From: JAAXKN01 sp036261625
Lineage (GTDB): Bacteria > Bacteroidota > Ignavibacteria > Ignavibacteriales > SURF-24
Direction: 5' to 3'
Assembly: GCA_036261625.1 (NCBI GenBank)
Contig: DATAKL010000012.1
Span: 1-64,000, forward strand
Length of the DNA: 64,000 nt
Shown piece after piece: positions 8,897 through 18,359 of this stretch (its first letter is position 1; the number at the start of each line of letters is the position of its first letter). The position numbers and the translations under genes are program-made. The notes below the pieces were generated by a model, which was given only the letters and a program-made list of their open reading frames with translations, made no database searches and was not told the DNA's origin.

Positions 8897-10762
8897 TTAG
8901 TTCGAACTCTTTATTTCTCCGGTTTCCCCTTTCGGAAGAAGAGGCAGCGTGAAGGTGAAGACTGTTCCTTTGCCCGGATGGCTTTCCACCCTGAATTCCC
9001 CCCTGTTCTTTTCAATGAGCTCCTTGCATAAGATGAGCCCCAGGCCGGTGCCTTCCTCCCCCTGAGTACCCTTTGTCGTAAGCTTTGAGTCTATCCTGAA
9101 GATCTTCTCCATTATATCCTTTGTCATGCCGATTCCCGTGTCTTTTACGCAGATTTCGGCATATTGGTCCTTTTCGACTGCCGTGAGACTTACCTCTCCC
9201 CCGGAATTTGTGAACTTTATGGCATTTGACAACAGATTGCGCAGTATGGTAGAGACCATGTTCTGATCGGCAAAGACACTGATTTCACTTTTCACCTCAT
9301 TGCTGAGGCAAATATCCTTTGCCTCGGCATTCTGAAGCTGAATGTCCACTGCTTCCTCTGCCAGTTCGGTCAGTTTTGCCGCCGATGGGAGGTATTCTAT
9401 TTTTCCCATCTGCAGGCGTGACCACTCGAGAAGGTTGTTCAAGAGCCCGTAGACCTTCTTTGCCGAAAGGTATACCGCCACTGAAAGCTCCTTCATTTCA
9501 CTTCTGGGAATCATATCGTTGCATTCCGAGAGATATTCGGCTATCCCAAGCAGTCCTGTAAAGGGGCTTCTCATGTCGTGAGCCAGAATTGAGAAGAACT
9601 TGTCCTTTGATGCATTGAGTTCCCTGAGCGCCAGTTCAGACTTCTTCAGCTCATTATTCTTCACGAGCAGTTCAGAGGTAAGCCCCTGAAGGCGTGAGCG
9701 GCTTTCCTCGAGTGCCCCGGCATAAGAGGTAAGCGCCTGTTCGGAGTTCTTTTTGTCAGTAATATCAATAATTCGTATCAGTTTGTGGCTCCGGGAGTTA
9801 AAGTCAAATGCATTCATCGAGACTGCTCCCCAGAACTCCTTTCCGGAATTGGTTTTGTATATCAGTTCGCTTTTCCAGACGCCTTCTTTTTCTATGGTAT
9901 AGTTTATTTCATTGAGTTCTGACTGACTGAAGGGGTTCTTATGAAAGCGGGGACCGAAGGTTTTCAGGAGCTCCTGTTCATTATTAACCCCGAACATCTT
10001 AACTGCCGCCTTGTTGCACTTTTCAATCAGGTTTGTTTTCTTATCAACAAGGAAAAGGGCATCTATGGATTCATTAAAGATCATATTGAGGAAAGCTTCA
10101 TTTTCCGCAAGCTTAACTTCTGCTTTCTTCCGTTTCTTTATGTCATCCAGTATAAGCCAGTAAAATATTCCAACCATTAAAAGGAATAAAGCCACCATGA
10201 CAATAAGCGAAGACACAGCCTTCTGCGAGGCATTCTGCTGTGAGAGCATTCTTTCATCCAGACGCAGGTCTTCCTCATAATCCATTTTGTTAATGACGAT
10301 TCTAAGGCTGTCAATTAAAGTCTTGCTGTTATTCCGGCTCAGGTCAGTAATTACCTGAAATTTATCCCTCATGGATTTGTCATAAAAGGAATGCTGGTAT
10401 TCCTTTAATTTCTCTTCATTCAGCCTTTTTAGTACCTTTATGAGCTCCTGATGCCTGGGATTGTCTTTTGTAAGTTGCCTGAAGTGTTCAATGCTTTTAT
10501 TCAGACTGTCCAGGGAAGTGTTGTATGACTTAATGAGGTTCTCATTGCCTGAAATCATGTAATCGTGGGAAAGAATTTCCATTTCCTGCATAAAGGCATT
10601 TATGTTCTGCAGTTCGGCCTGTATGTTATAGGAAAGCTTAACCCACGTTCCCCTTTCCACATAATCTATTTTACTCTTAAATGTCAGGTATGTAAAAAAC
10701 AGACTTAGGCAAAGAGCAAGTACGAACCAGATGGTGACCTTTCTTTCAACACTGATTTTCAT
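8897..10762 (-). CDS. CHASE3-PAS membrane sensor histidine kinase
   Basis: A 621-residue kinase with TM1 at about 12-30, an extracytoplasmic helical domain (about 35-180) that resembles CHASE3, and TM2 at about 185-205. A PAS domain follows at about 220-345, then a coiled region, HisKA (ILAHDMRSPFTGLLG) and HATPase_c (LSNAIKF, DTGIGMT, GTGLGLILCKELIE). GGGAG precedes the ATG. It is the first gene of the tight three-kinase run 8897-6438-4667 that ends with the receiver protein. The ligand is unknown. Confidence 0.9.
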   Translation of the reverse strand: MKISVERKVTIWFVLALCLSLFFTYLTFKSKIDYVERGTWVKLSYNIQAELQNINAFMQEMEILSHDYMISGNENLIKSYNTSLDSLNKSIEHFRQLTKDNPRHQELIKVLKRLNEEKLKEYQHSFYDKSMRDKFQVITDLSRNNSKTLIDSLRIVINKMDYEEDLRLDERMLSQQNASQKAVSSLIVMVALFLLMVGIFYWLILDDIKKRKKAEVKLAENEAFLNMIFNESIDALFLVDKKTNLIEKCNKAAVKMFGVNNEQELLKTFGPRFHKNPFSQSELNEINYTIEKEGVWKSELIYKTNSGKEFWGAVSMNAFDFNSRSHKLIRIIDITDKKNSEQALTSYAGALEESRSRLQGLTSELLVKNNELKKSELALRELNASKDKFFSILAHDMRSPFTGLLGIAEYLSECNDMIPRSEMKELSVAVYLSAKKVYGLLNNLLEWSRLQMGKIEYLPSAAKLTELAEEAVDIQLQNAEAKDICLSNEVKSEISVFADQNMVSTILRNLLSNAIKFTNSGGEVSLTAVEKDQYAEICVKDTGIGMTKDIMEKIFRIDSKLTTKGTQGEEGTGLGLILCKELIEKNRGEFRVESHPGKGTVFTFTLPLLPKGETGEIKSSN

Positions 10763-10828
10763 AAAACTCCCAAAGAATCAGGCAGCAGGTTAAATAACTG
10801 CGGCCCGTTTTTTTCTTTAACACCGGAA

Positions 10829-12925
10829 TTATGCATGAATCAGCTCTGATGTTCTGTTCCGGGCATTTAAGAACGCTTTCCGGCCCTGTCCTGGAGTGTT
10901 TTCATCCAGCTTAAAGCGCGATACGAGCTCCTGGAGGTTCACAGTCAGGCGGTTTAAGTCCTCGGCAGCCCGGGCAATCTGTTCGGTTCCGGCAGCACTT
11001 TGCTGAGTTACGGACGAGATACCTTCAATATTCCTGGAAATCTGCTCGGCTGCACTGGATTCCTCCTCAGAGGCTGCTGCAACCTGGTTAATGATGCCTG
11101 CAGATTTATCGGCTCCGGTAAAGATGTCCTTCAAGACCACGTCCACTTCTTCGGTAAGCTTCATGCCTTCTTCTACTAAAGCTTTAGCCTCATTCATCGA
11201 AAAATCTGCCATCTTAGCCTCATTTTGTATTGCCTTGATAGTCTCGGCAATTTCCTTTGTAGCCTTCGTTGTACGTTCGGCAAGCTTGCGCACTTCATCT
11301 GCAACAACAGCAAATCCCCTTCCCTGCTCGCCGGCCCTGGCAGCCTCTATGGCGGCGTTCAGAGCAAGCAGATTCGTCTGGTCTGCAATGTCGTCGATCA
11401 CCTGGGTGATTTCACCGATCTGTTCGGTCTTATTCGTAAGTGAAGCTATAACTTCGGCAGTCTGGTGCGATGAGGAAAAAATCCTTTCCATTCCTTTTTT
11501 TGTATCATCCACTTTTGCCACTCCGTTCTCCGCCGCCTGACTTGCGTCGCGTGCTATTTTAAGAGCCTCTGTTACATCTTTTGTAGTTTCGAATATTGTC
11601 CGTGTCATCTGTTCTATGGCTCCTGCCACCTCGGTTGCCTGCTGGCTCTGTTCATGGGCGCCGGCGGCCATCTGTTCCGAGGAGGATGAAATTTGAGTTG
11701 CAGCGCTTGCCGTAGCCTGTACGGCTTCCTGGACCTCAGAGAGCGCCTGGCGCATCGATTCCCCGAGCTCATTTATGCTGTTTTTTATCATCCGGTGATT
11801 CCCTTTGTAGTCCCTTCTTACTCTTGCCGAGAGGTCCCCTTTTGCCATTTGAGAGAGGACTTCAAAGCCCTCTTTAATGGGCATTAAGACTGCGTCGAGG
11901 GTCCTGTTTATTCCTTCAACAATCTGGCTGTAGCCGCCTTCAAAGCGGTCCTTATTGCCTCTGTGCGTAAGGTTGCCTTCAATGGCGGCATCGGTCAGCA
12001 ACTGTGTTTCATTGATCAGTGCCTTCATTGTACCAGTCAGCCTGTTGAGTGAGGGGGCAATCTCATCTTTCTGATCGAACATTGGGGCTTCGAAATCCAC
12101 ATCTCCGGAGGCGATTCGTTGAAGCGCCCCGCAGATATTAATGTCCACCTGTATGGCAAACTCATCAAGTGAGCGTCCTATCTGACCCAGTTCGTCATTC
12201 GAGGCAAGATCCGTTCTTGCCTTTACGTGTCCTTTTTTCAATTCCTGTGTTGCAAAGAGAATTTTATTTACAGGCTTTTTGATGAGATTTATGATCAAAA
12301 GACCAAAGCCGACAGAAAGGATATATCCGGCAAGAGTCAGAATAACCAGATATTTCTTTGCGCTCTGTGTTTGATTTTCACTTTCTTTGTCCAGCCTTTC
12401 GGCTTCTTTTTTATTTGCATCTATCATATTATCCATGCTTGTACGTAGTACATTCAGCTTATCCCTGCCTTCGGTATTTAACAGAATAAGTGCTTCATCA
12501 GTTTTTATGGCCCGGGATTCATCAATTACTCTATCGACAGTCTGTTTGTAGCTGCCCCAGAGCGAATTAAATCTATTCAGATTTTCCTGTTCTAAATCCA
12601 TCAAGGTTTTCCGGCCATAATTGTTTAATATTACTTCAATCTGTCTAAAATCCTCATGGACAAGGTTTGCATAGCTTTCCTTTTCCTTATCGGTTTTAGA
12701 CATGAGAAGATTTCTAATGTCCCCGCGTTCACTAAGCAAAATTGCTTTTGCATCTGCCAGGTCTCTTAATGCCGTAACATGATCTGTATACATGTCCCTG
12801 ACAGTATCATTTATGGATGAAATGCTGATATAGCCAATGTAGCCTATGATGGTTGAAATAACTGCAATTACCAGAAAACTAAAAAGTAGTTTTGTGCTTA
12901 TTTTCAGGTTGTTAAACCACTTCAT
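10829..12925 (-). CDS. Methyl-accepting chemotaxis protein, membrane-bound
   Basis: A 698-residue chemoreceptor: TM1 at about 12-32, a four-helix-bundle ligand domain (about 35-190), TM2 at about 192-215, HAMP at about 216-270, then HAMP-like repeats to about 400 and a long signalling hairpin. The hairpin tip reads DQTNLLALNAAIEAARAGEQG with VADEVRKLAERTTKATKEI, the CheA/CheW contact zone. The C-terminus has no NWETF-type CheR tether. No cheA, cheW, cheR or cheB is in the window. Its signalling core is very similar to that of the hydrogenase-MCP fusion at 43833, so the two could join one array. Confidence 0.93.
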   Translation of the reverse strand: MKWFNNLKISTKLLFSFLVIAVISTIIGYIGYISISSINDTVRDMYTDHVTALRDLADAKAILLSERGDIRNLLMSKTDKEKESYANLVHEDFRQIEVILNNYGRKTLMDLEQENLNRFNSLWGSYKQTVDRVIDESRAIKTDEALILLNTEGRDKLNVLRTSMDNMIDANKKEAERLDKESENQTQSAKKYLVILTLAGYILSVGFGLLIINLIKKPVNKILFATQELKKGHVKARTDLASNDELGQIGRSLDEFAIQVDINICGALQRIASGDVDFEAPMFDQKDEIAPSLNRLTGTMKALINETQLLTDAAIEGNLTHRGNKDRFEGGYSQIVEGINRTLDAVLMPIKEGFEVLSQMAKGDLSARVRRDYKGNHRMIKNSINELGESMRQALSEVQEAVQATASAATQISSSSEQMAAGAHEQSQQATEVAGAIEQMTRTIFETTKDVTEALKIARDASQAAENGVAKVDDTKKGMERIFSSSHQTAEVIASLTNKTEQIGEITQVIDDIADQTNLLALNAAIEAARAGEQGRGFAVVADEVRKLAERTTKATKEIAETIKAIQNEAKMADFSMNEAKALVEEGMKLTEEVDVVLKDIFTGADKSAGIINQVAAASEEESSAAEQISRNIEGISSVTQQSAAGTEQIARAAEDLNRLTVNLQELVSRFKLDENTPGQGRKAFLNARNRTSELIHA

Positions 12926-13029
12926 TATCGACGAACTCCCATTATTTTTCAGTAAAATTTTTGATCCGGTTATTTATTGACCGGTTTTGGCTCTCATTTG
13001 CCTGCAGTTTTCGATTTGCCCGCAGCAAA

Positions 13030-14094
13030 TCAGCTTATCCAAAGCGGAAGCTTAAGGGTGACACAAGTAAAGCGCCCCGGCTCACTTTCAATACTTACTT
13101 CAATTTTGTTCTTCTCAGCCAGTTTCTTTACAATTGCCAGACCCAGCCCGAGTCCTGCCTGGTGCACCCCCTGCCGGCTGACCTGGAAGAATGAGGAAAT
13201 ATTCTTAAGCTCTTCTGAAGAGATCCCTTGTCCGGAATCTTTTATTGTCAGGAAATAAAAACCTTCAGCGGACTGAGAGGTAATTACAACCGGAGAGCCT
13301 GCCCCGGAAAACCTGAAGGCGTTCTCAAGCAGTTCAGCAGCAATTCTTTTCAGATCCTGCTCCTTCAGGCTGACTGCTGCAGATTTAAGGTTTACCTGCA
13401 GGTCATCTGGTCTACCGTTTGCCTGCGCTACTTGCTCAGCGCACTGATGAATAATTTCAAAAGTATGGCAGAAGGTAGCTGTATGGTTTTCGGTATCGCC
13501 TTCAAGCTCCACCAGAAGCAGAAATTTCTCAATAAGTTTAAGCATCCAGCTTCCGGAAGAATTGATCTTCCCGATCATTTCCAGCACCTCATCCGGGCCC
13601 AGGTGCCAGTAATTTTCTTTAATCATCTGAGAATATCCAATGATGGGAACAAGAGGGGTTCTGAATTCGTGACTTACGTTGCGTGTAATGTTATTTTTGA
13701 ACTGGCTGATTTTTCTTTCGGATTTTTCTTTCTTCTTCAGGCGGGTTTCTATGGATCTTAAGAGGTCATGCGCCTTAAAGGGCTTTGTGATGAAGTCATC
13801 CCCGCCGGAAAGCATCCCCTCCCTGTAGTCGGAGATTTCAGTCCTGGCTGTAAGGAAAATGAAGGGTATAAGGTCCCGGCTCTCCTCCCCGTTTACGCGT
13901 CTTAAGAGCTCATAGCCGTCAATTCCCGGCATCATGATATCCGAAATAATAAGGTCCGGCATCTCTTTTTCCAGGAGATCAAGCGCCTCTTCTCCGCTTG
14001 CTGCAGCCAGGATAGTATGACCGCTTTTTTCAAGCAGCTGTATTAAATTACTTCGGGTTGAAAAGTCATCCTCTACAATAAGAACGTCAGCCAT
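13030..14094 (-). CDS. Receiver-histidine kinase fusion (REC-HisKA-HATPase)
   Basis: An N-terminal receiver domain (residues 1-120; ADVLIVEDD, phospho-Asp in ISDIMMPGIDG, KPF lysine) feeds directly into HisKA (NVSHEFRTPLVPIIGYS) and HATPase_c (ENAFRF, DSGQGIS, GLGLGLAIVKK). There is no input or DNA-binding domain, so it likely relays phosphate from another kinase. The start is set at 14094 because GGAGG sits seven bases upstream of this ATG; an earlier in-frame ATG at 14139 would add 15 residues unlike any receiver. It is 105 bases upstream of the chemoreceptor gene. Confidence 0.9.
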   Translation of the reverse strand: MADVLIVEDDFSTRSNLIQLLEKSGHTILAAASGEEALDLLEKEMPDLIISDIMMPGIDGYELLRRVNGEESRDLIPFIFLTARTEISDYREGMLSGGDDFITKPFKAHDLLRSIETRLKKKEKSERKISQFKNNITRNVSHEFRTPLVPIIGYSQMIKENYWHLGPDEVLEMIGKINSSGSWMLKLIEKFLLLVELEGDTENHTATFCHTFEIIHQCAEQVAQANGRPDDLQVNLKSAAVSLKEQDLKRIAAELLENAFRFSGAGSPVVITSQSAEGFYFLTIKDSGQGISSEELKNISSFFQVSRQGVHQAGLGLGLAIVKKLAEKNKIEVSIESEPGRFTCVTLKLPLWIS

Positions 14095-14279
14095 TTTAAG
14101 CCTCCGGCATTCAGGAATAAAATGAGTACAATTTATCACGGTAAAATTAACTTAATTTACCGGACAGACATTGCTAAATGTAGGAACGCGGATAATTTTG
14201 CAAATAAGCGGGTGAATTTTGGCAATAAACGGGAAGCTTAAAACCGCAGAATCAAATACACGCGGTATTGAAAAATTTT

Positions 14280-15053
14280 TTATACTTTAAGTCTTGCTCT
14301 TACCTTAGGGGTGTATCTTTTACTTGCCTCAAGAGGTTCAGAACTCCCGGAAAGATAAATCCTGAGCGTGCTGTTAAACCACCTTTCCACCTTTTGCAGA
14401 TAATCCAGGTTAATAATGGTTGAATGATGAATTCTGATGAAATGATCTCCGGGAAGAACCTCCTCCCACTCCCTTAAAAGTTTCCTCACCAGGAGCTTTT
14501 TCCCTTCTTTTGTAAAAAGGTTTGAATATCCGTCATTTGAGGTTATATAGACGATGGACGCAACCTTAAGTACTTCAGGGGGGTTGCCGGCCATAATAAC
14601 AGAGCTCAAGTTAAGAACGGATTGCCTGGCACTATCCTGGTTGGCATCTTTCTGATGATCCTCTTTTTCTGCCTGGGTTAAGAGCCCCCTTTTTTCGAGC
14701 CTTGTTTTAATTGCCTTCAGGAGGTCGCCGGCCTTAAAGGGTTTAACCAGATAATCATCCGCCCCTAACTCCATTCCCGTCCTCAGGTCGGCCATTTCAG
14801 CCTTGGCAGTCAGGAATATAAAAGGAACTGAAGACGTCTGCCGGATGGAACTAAGTTCTTTAAGGACATCATAGCCGTTCATAACGGGCATCATTATATC
14901 CGAGATTATAAGATCGGGCTTTTCTTTAAGTGCAGCATCCACACCCTGGCTTCCGTTCTCAGCAGTCAGTACACTGTAGCCTGCCTTTTCAAGAAGCTGC
15001 TTTATATTCTCACGCACCGGAGAATGGTCTTCAATTACAAGAATTTTTTCCAT
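14280..15053 (-). CDS. LytTR-family response regulator
   Basis: A 257-residue protein with a receiver domain at 1-120 (ILVIEDH, ISDIMMPVMNGYD, KPFKAGD) joined by a charged linker to a LytTR DNA-binding domain at about 150-257 (VASIVYITSNDGYSNLF, FIRIHHSTIINLDYL). It would bind direct-repeat promoter sites when phosphorylated. It is one of only two proteins in the window with a visible DNA-binding output and a receiver, so it could serve several of the nearby orphan kinases. Confidence 0.93.
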   Translation of the reverse strand: MEKILVIEDHSPVRENIKQLLEKAGYSVLTAENGSQGVDAALKEKPDLIISDIMMPVMNGYDVLKELSSIRQTSSVPFIFLTAKAEMADLRTGMELGADDYLVKPFKAGDLLKAIKTRLEKRGLLTQAEKEDHQKDANQDSARQSVLNLSSVIMAGNPPEVLKVASIVYITSNDGYSNLFTKEGKKLLVRKLLREWEEVLPGDHFIRIHHSTIINLDYLQKVERWFNSTLRIYLSGSSEPLEASKRYTPKVRARLKV

Positions 15054-15230
15054 TTATTCTGAAAAACCCAATTTAATATTAGTGAAAAATTCCGCTTGCA
15101 GATTCAGGCGAAAAGCAGGTCACTAAAATAAGAAATTGCACCCAAATGAGAAACTTAAATATTTACTGCAGACAGTATTTTTCCGTGGAAGAAAAATTCC
15201 CCCAAACTGGCATGTTTTTTCAGAAAACCC

Positions 15231-18050
15231 TCAGGCTTCTGATTTGCATTCATCAGGCAGACTGACCCGGAATGTGGTGCCTTCCAGGAGGCTGCTCACA
15301 AATGAAATATTCCCCTTATGAAGCTCCACACAATTTCTGACAATTGACAGCCCCAGGCCGGAACCGGCAATGTGCAGCACATTACTGGCCCTGAAGAAGG
15401 GCTCGAAAAGCCTAGGCTGATCCTCCAAAGGAATTCCCATACCCCGGTCTTTTATTTCAAAGTTTATTACCGGACCGCTGCAATGAACATTCAGATGGAC
15501 AGTTTCACCTTCGGGCGAATACTTAACCGCATTTGACAGGAGATTCACCAGAATATGCCTCAAAAGGCTCTTATCCATAACAACCCTTCTATGAATGGAG
15601 TCGGATTCCACCTGAATCGGGCACTTTGAATTATCTATTACATTCTTCAAAAGCTCCCGGCAGTATGAAATAAGTTCGAAAGGTGACGGGTTAAACTCCA
15701 TGCGCCTGCTTTCCACCCTGCTTATAAGAAGCACTTCATTCAGCATTGAAATTAGGAAATCGATCGAATTTTTGATTTTTACAATGTGCTCCTGTTTTTC
15801 ATCCTGAGTCATGTCGACACCGAAAAGCTCCAGGAGTTCTGTGGATGAAAGTATTGCAGTAAGAGGAGTCCTGTACTCATGCGAGACCATGGAAATGAAT
15901 TTAGATTTCATTTCGCTTAATTCTTTTTCCTTTATAAGAGCGTTATTTACTTCCTGTTCGAGTTCCTTACGCCTGGTCTCATCGCGTATGCTGGCAATGA
16001 TGTACTTTTCCCCTTTCTCATCCTGATAAAGGGTCTCATTTGTTACAATAAAATGTCTCTTGCCCTGAGTATCGAAAAACTCCACATCAAAGTTTTCAAT
16101 TCCTCCATTATTTATAACATAGTCATCTTTTTCGTGCATTCGTTCTGCAAGCTCCTTATGCGGCAGCTCAAAGTCGGTTCTTCCGAGCAGCTGCTCTTTG
16201 GGAATTCCCACCAGCCTGCAGAAGGCTTCATTTACCAGAGTGTAGCGGTGACTGTTGTCTTTTACAATCATCGGATCGCCTGCACGATTGATGATTGCGT
16301 TTAGAAAGTTGCGCGACTCGCGCAGGGCTTCCTGAAGGGCAAAGTGCTGAGTCATATCCCTTGAATTACAGACTATTCCTTTAATTGCCGGATTGTTAAG
16401 CTGCCCGTTTAAGATTGTCTCTAAGAATATTGTCCTGCCCCCTTCAGAAGGCAGTCTAAGTGAAATCTTTACAGGCGGAAGATCGGGGTTTTCAATAAAT
16501 CTGCGGACTGTCCCTTTTATTTTACCCTGGTCGTCTGGGTGGATGTAAGTATAAAGGAGTTTGCCCAGCCATTCGGCAGGCTCTTTTCCCGTGATGGCTT
16601 TGGCTGCCGGGCTCACATAGGTAACGTACCCATTTATATCGAGTATTCCGATCATATCGGTTGAGTGCTGCACCAGGAGCCGGAAGCGCTCCTCGCTTGT
16701 CTGAAGGGCCTCATTCTTCTGTTTCCTGATAAGTGCATTTGCAAACACGTCACTTATTACCTTCAGAACTTTATCGGCATCGTAGGAGTTCTTCTTTGGA
16801 GAAACCGAGCTGAAGCCTAAAAACCCCACAAGTTTATTTCCTAAAACAACAGGGAAAATAATAACTGATCTTACTCCACGGATTAACAGAAATTCTTTTT
16901 CTTTTGACCTGTTATCCGGCAGTTTTTCAACGTCCGGGATAAATATTTTTTCAAAAGCTGCAAGTTTTTTCTTAATGGTGGGCCATGAATCGGGATCTAC
17001 GCTGGAGGTTCTTGAAAGATTCTTATCTATCCTGCTGCTGCGCCATTCATAGAGGTTCTTTGCAATGCCGGCCTCCAGATCAGTCTGATAGAAATATCCG
17101 ATATCCATTTCCAGGAATTCGCAGACTTTTTCAAGTGAGGAGTTAAAAGCAGTGTCCATATCCTCAGGAGAAGTATTTATAAACCCGTTGGATATTTCAT
17201 AGAGAAGGTGCTCATATTCAAAACGTCTTTTAATAAGACTTTCCTGGTTCTTTCTTTCAGTTACATCGACGAAAATAAAAAGACGCCCCAGGTATTCATC
17301 CTTTTCATCCCTGATTTCTGAGGAGTAATGATATATTATGCGGTTGTCTGTAAATTCAATGGTGACGCGAACTACTTTTCTGGAATTTATATCCAGCACA
17401 GGGGAAAAAAGATTTTTGTATTCTTCAGGATCCTTCACACTTTTAATGGTATATTCCTTCAGCTCAGAATTCTTTATCTCCCCCCCGATGAGCTTTTCTT
17501 CAAGCTCCGTAACATTAAACATCTCACAGAAACTGTGGTTGCAGTATAACACCTCATCTGTATTGCTGTCTATGGCAAGAATACCTACGGGGTAGGAGTT
17601 AGACATTACTTTCAGGAAATGCTCATCCCAGATTACTTTTTTTTCTGCTGCTTTTCGTTCCTCAATTTCCTTTTGGAGTGCCTCATGCTCAATGGCAAGC
17701 ATAGCCGAGTGCTTTTTTTCCGCATCATAAAGTTTTCTTACCCATCCGGCAGCGCCCCCAAGCAGGAGTGATACCGCCAGAGCCACACTCCCAAGAACCG
17801 GGTTACCGCCAGGAATATGCAAATACATTACAAAAAGCATGCTGCTTACTATTAAGAAAGTTCCTGCAATCAGTCCTCTCTTTATGCCCCAGAACCAGCC
17901 GAAGGCTGCCATAGGCAGAATAATAAGAGGAAATGGATGTATGGCAAGATACAGGTGCAGTGATAAAAACACTATCCAATACATAATAACCAGCAGTGCA
18001 GCTGCTGTTATTTGAAGTACAGAGACAGTTTTCCTGGATTTCTTTATCAT
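15231..18050 (-). CDS. Membrane PAS/GAF sensor histidine kinase
   Basis: A 939-residue kinase. Residues about 10-120 hold about four transmembrane helices with no large periplasmic loop. They are followed by PAS (about 140-270), GAF (about 285-440), PAS (450-575), PAS (580-700), HisKA (MVSHEYRTPLTAIL) and HATPase_c (LSNAVKYSPEG, DRGMGIP, GSGLGLSIVRN). No receiver is attached. It ends 178 bases upstream of the LytTR regulator gene, on the same strand, which makes that regulator a candidate partner. Confidence 0.9.
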   Translation of the reverse strand: MIKKSRKTVSVLQITAAALLVIMYWIVFLSLHLYLAIHPFPLIILPMAAFGWFWGIKRGLIAGTFLIVSSMLFVMYLHIPGGNPVLGSVALAVSLLLGGAAGWVRKLYDAEKKHSAMLAIEHEALQKEIEERKAAEKKVIWDEHFLKVMSNSYPVGILAIDSNTDEVLYCNHSFCEMFNVTELEEKLIGGEIKNSELKEYTIKSVKDPEEYKNLFSPVLDINSRKVVRVTIEFTDNRIIYHYSSEIRDEKDEYLGRLFIFVDVTERKNQESLIKRRFEYEHLLYEISNGFINTSPEDMDTAFNSSLEKVCEFLEMDIGYFYQTDLEAGIAKNLYEWRSSRIDKNLSRTSSVDPDSWPTIKKKLAAFEKIFIPDVEKLPDNRSKEKEFLLIRGVRSVIIFPVVLGNKLVGFLGFSSVSPKKNSYDADKVLKVISDVFANALIRKQKNEALQTSEERFRLLVQHSTDMIGILDINGYVTYVSPAAKAITGKEPAEWLGKLLYTYIHPDDQGKIKGTVRRFIENPDLPPVKISLRLPSEGGRTIFLETILNGQLNNPAIKGIVCNSRDMTQHFALQEALRESRNFLNAIINRAGDPMIVKDNSHRYTLVNEAFCRLVGIPKEQLLGRTDFELPHKELAERMHEKDDYVINNGGIENFDVEFFDTQGKRHFIVTNETLYQDEKGEKYIIASIRDETRRKELEQEVNNALIKEKELSEMKSKFISMVSHEYRTPLTAILSSTELLELFGVDMTQDEKQEHIVKIKNSIDFLISMLNEVLLISRVESRRMEFNPSPFELISYCRELLKNVIDNSKCPIQVESDSIHRRVVMDKSLLRHILVNLLSNAVKYSPEGETVHLNVHCSGPVINFEIKDRGMGIPLEDQPRLFEPFFRASNVLHIAGSGLGLSIVRNCVELHKGNISFVSSLLEGTTFRVSLPDECKSEA

Positions 18051-18359
18051 ATTAACTTATAATTTTACGAAACATTAAAATTTTACGGAGGAAATATATT
18101 ATCGAAACAGGCAAAAACAATTTTAATTTAATAGAAATAGCTTTAACAATGCAGTTACGGCAATAATGAAGAAGCTCTGCTTCAGGTTAATACAATTTTT
18201 GGCGGAGGTAAACAATGACAGAGCTGATTTTGTAAACTTTGTGCTTGAAAGTAACATCCCTTTTATGCGATATTAGAAGCTGAAAATTGTGAGGCGAAAG
18301 AAGCCGGATTAAACCCGGCTCGATGGTTAACATTACTTAAAATTCCTGAGGAATCCCTT
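18051..18359 (+). other. Divergent intergenic region with mini-ORF leader candidate
   Basis: This 309-base gap separates two divergent kinase genes. GGAGG at 18204-18208 is followed by an ATG at 18215 and five more codons (MTELIL) before TAA at 18233. Further on, AGCCGG-attaaac-CCGGCT near 18302-18321 forms a six-pair hairpin before the kinase start at 18360. This could be a leader peptide arrangement or the decayed start of an older gene. No clear -10/-35 pair was found. Confidence 0.3.
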
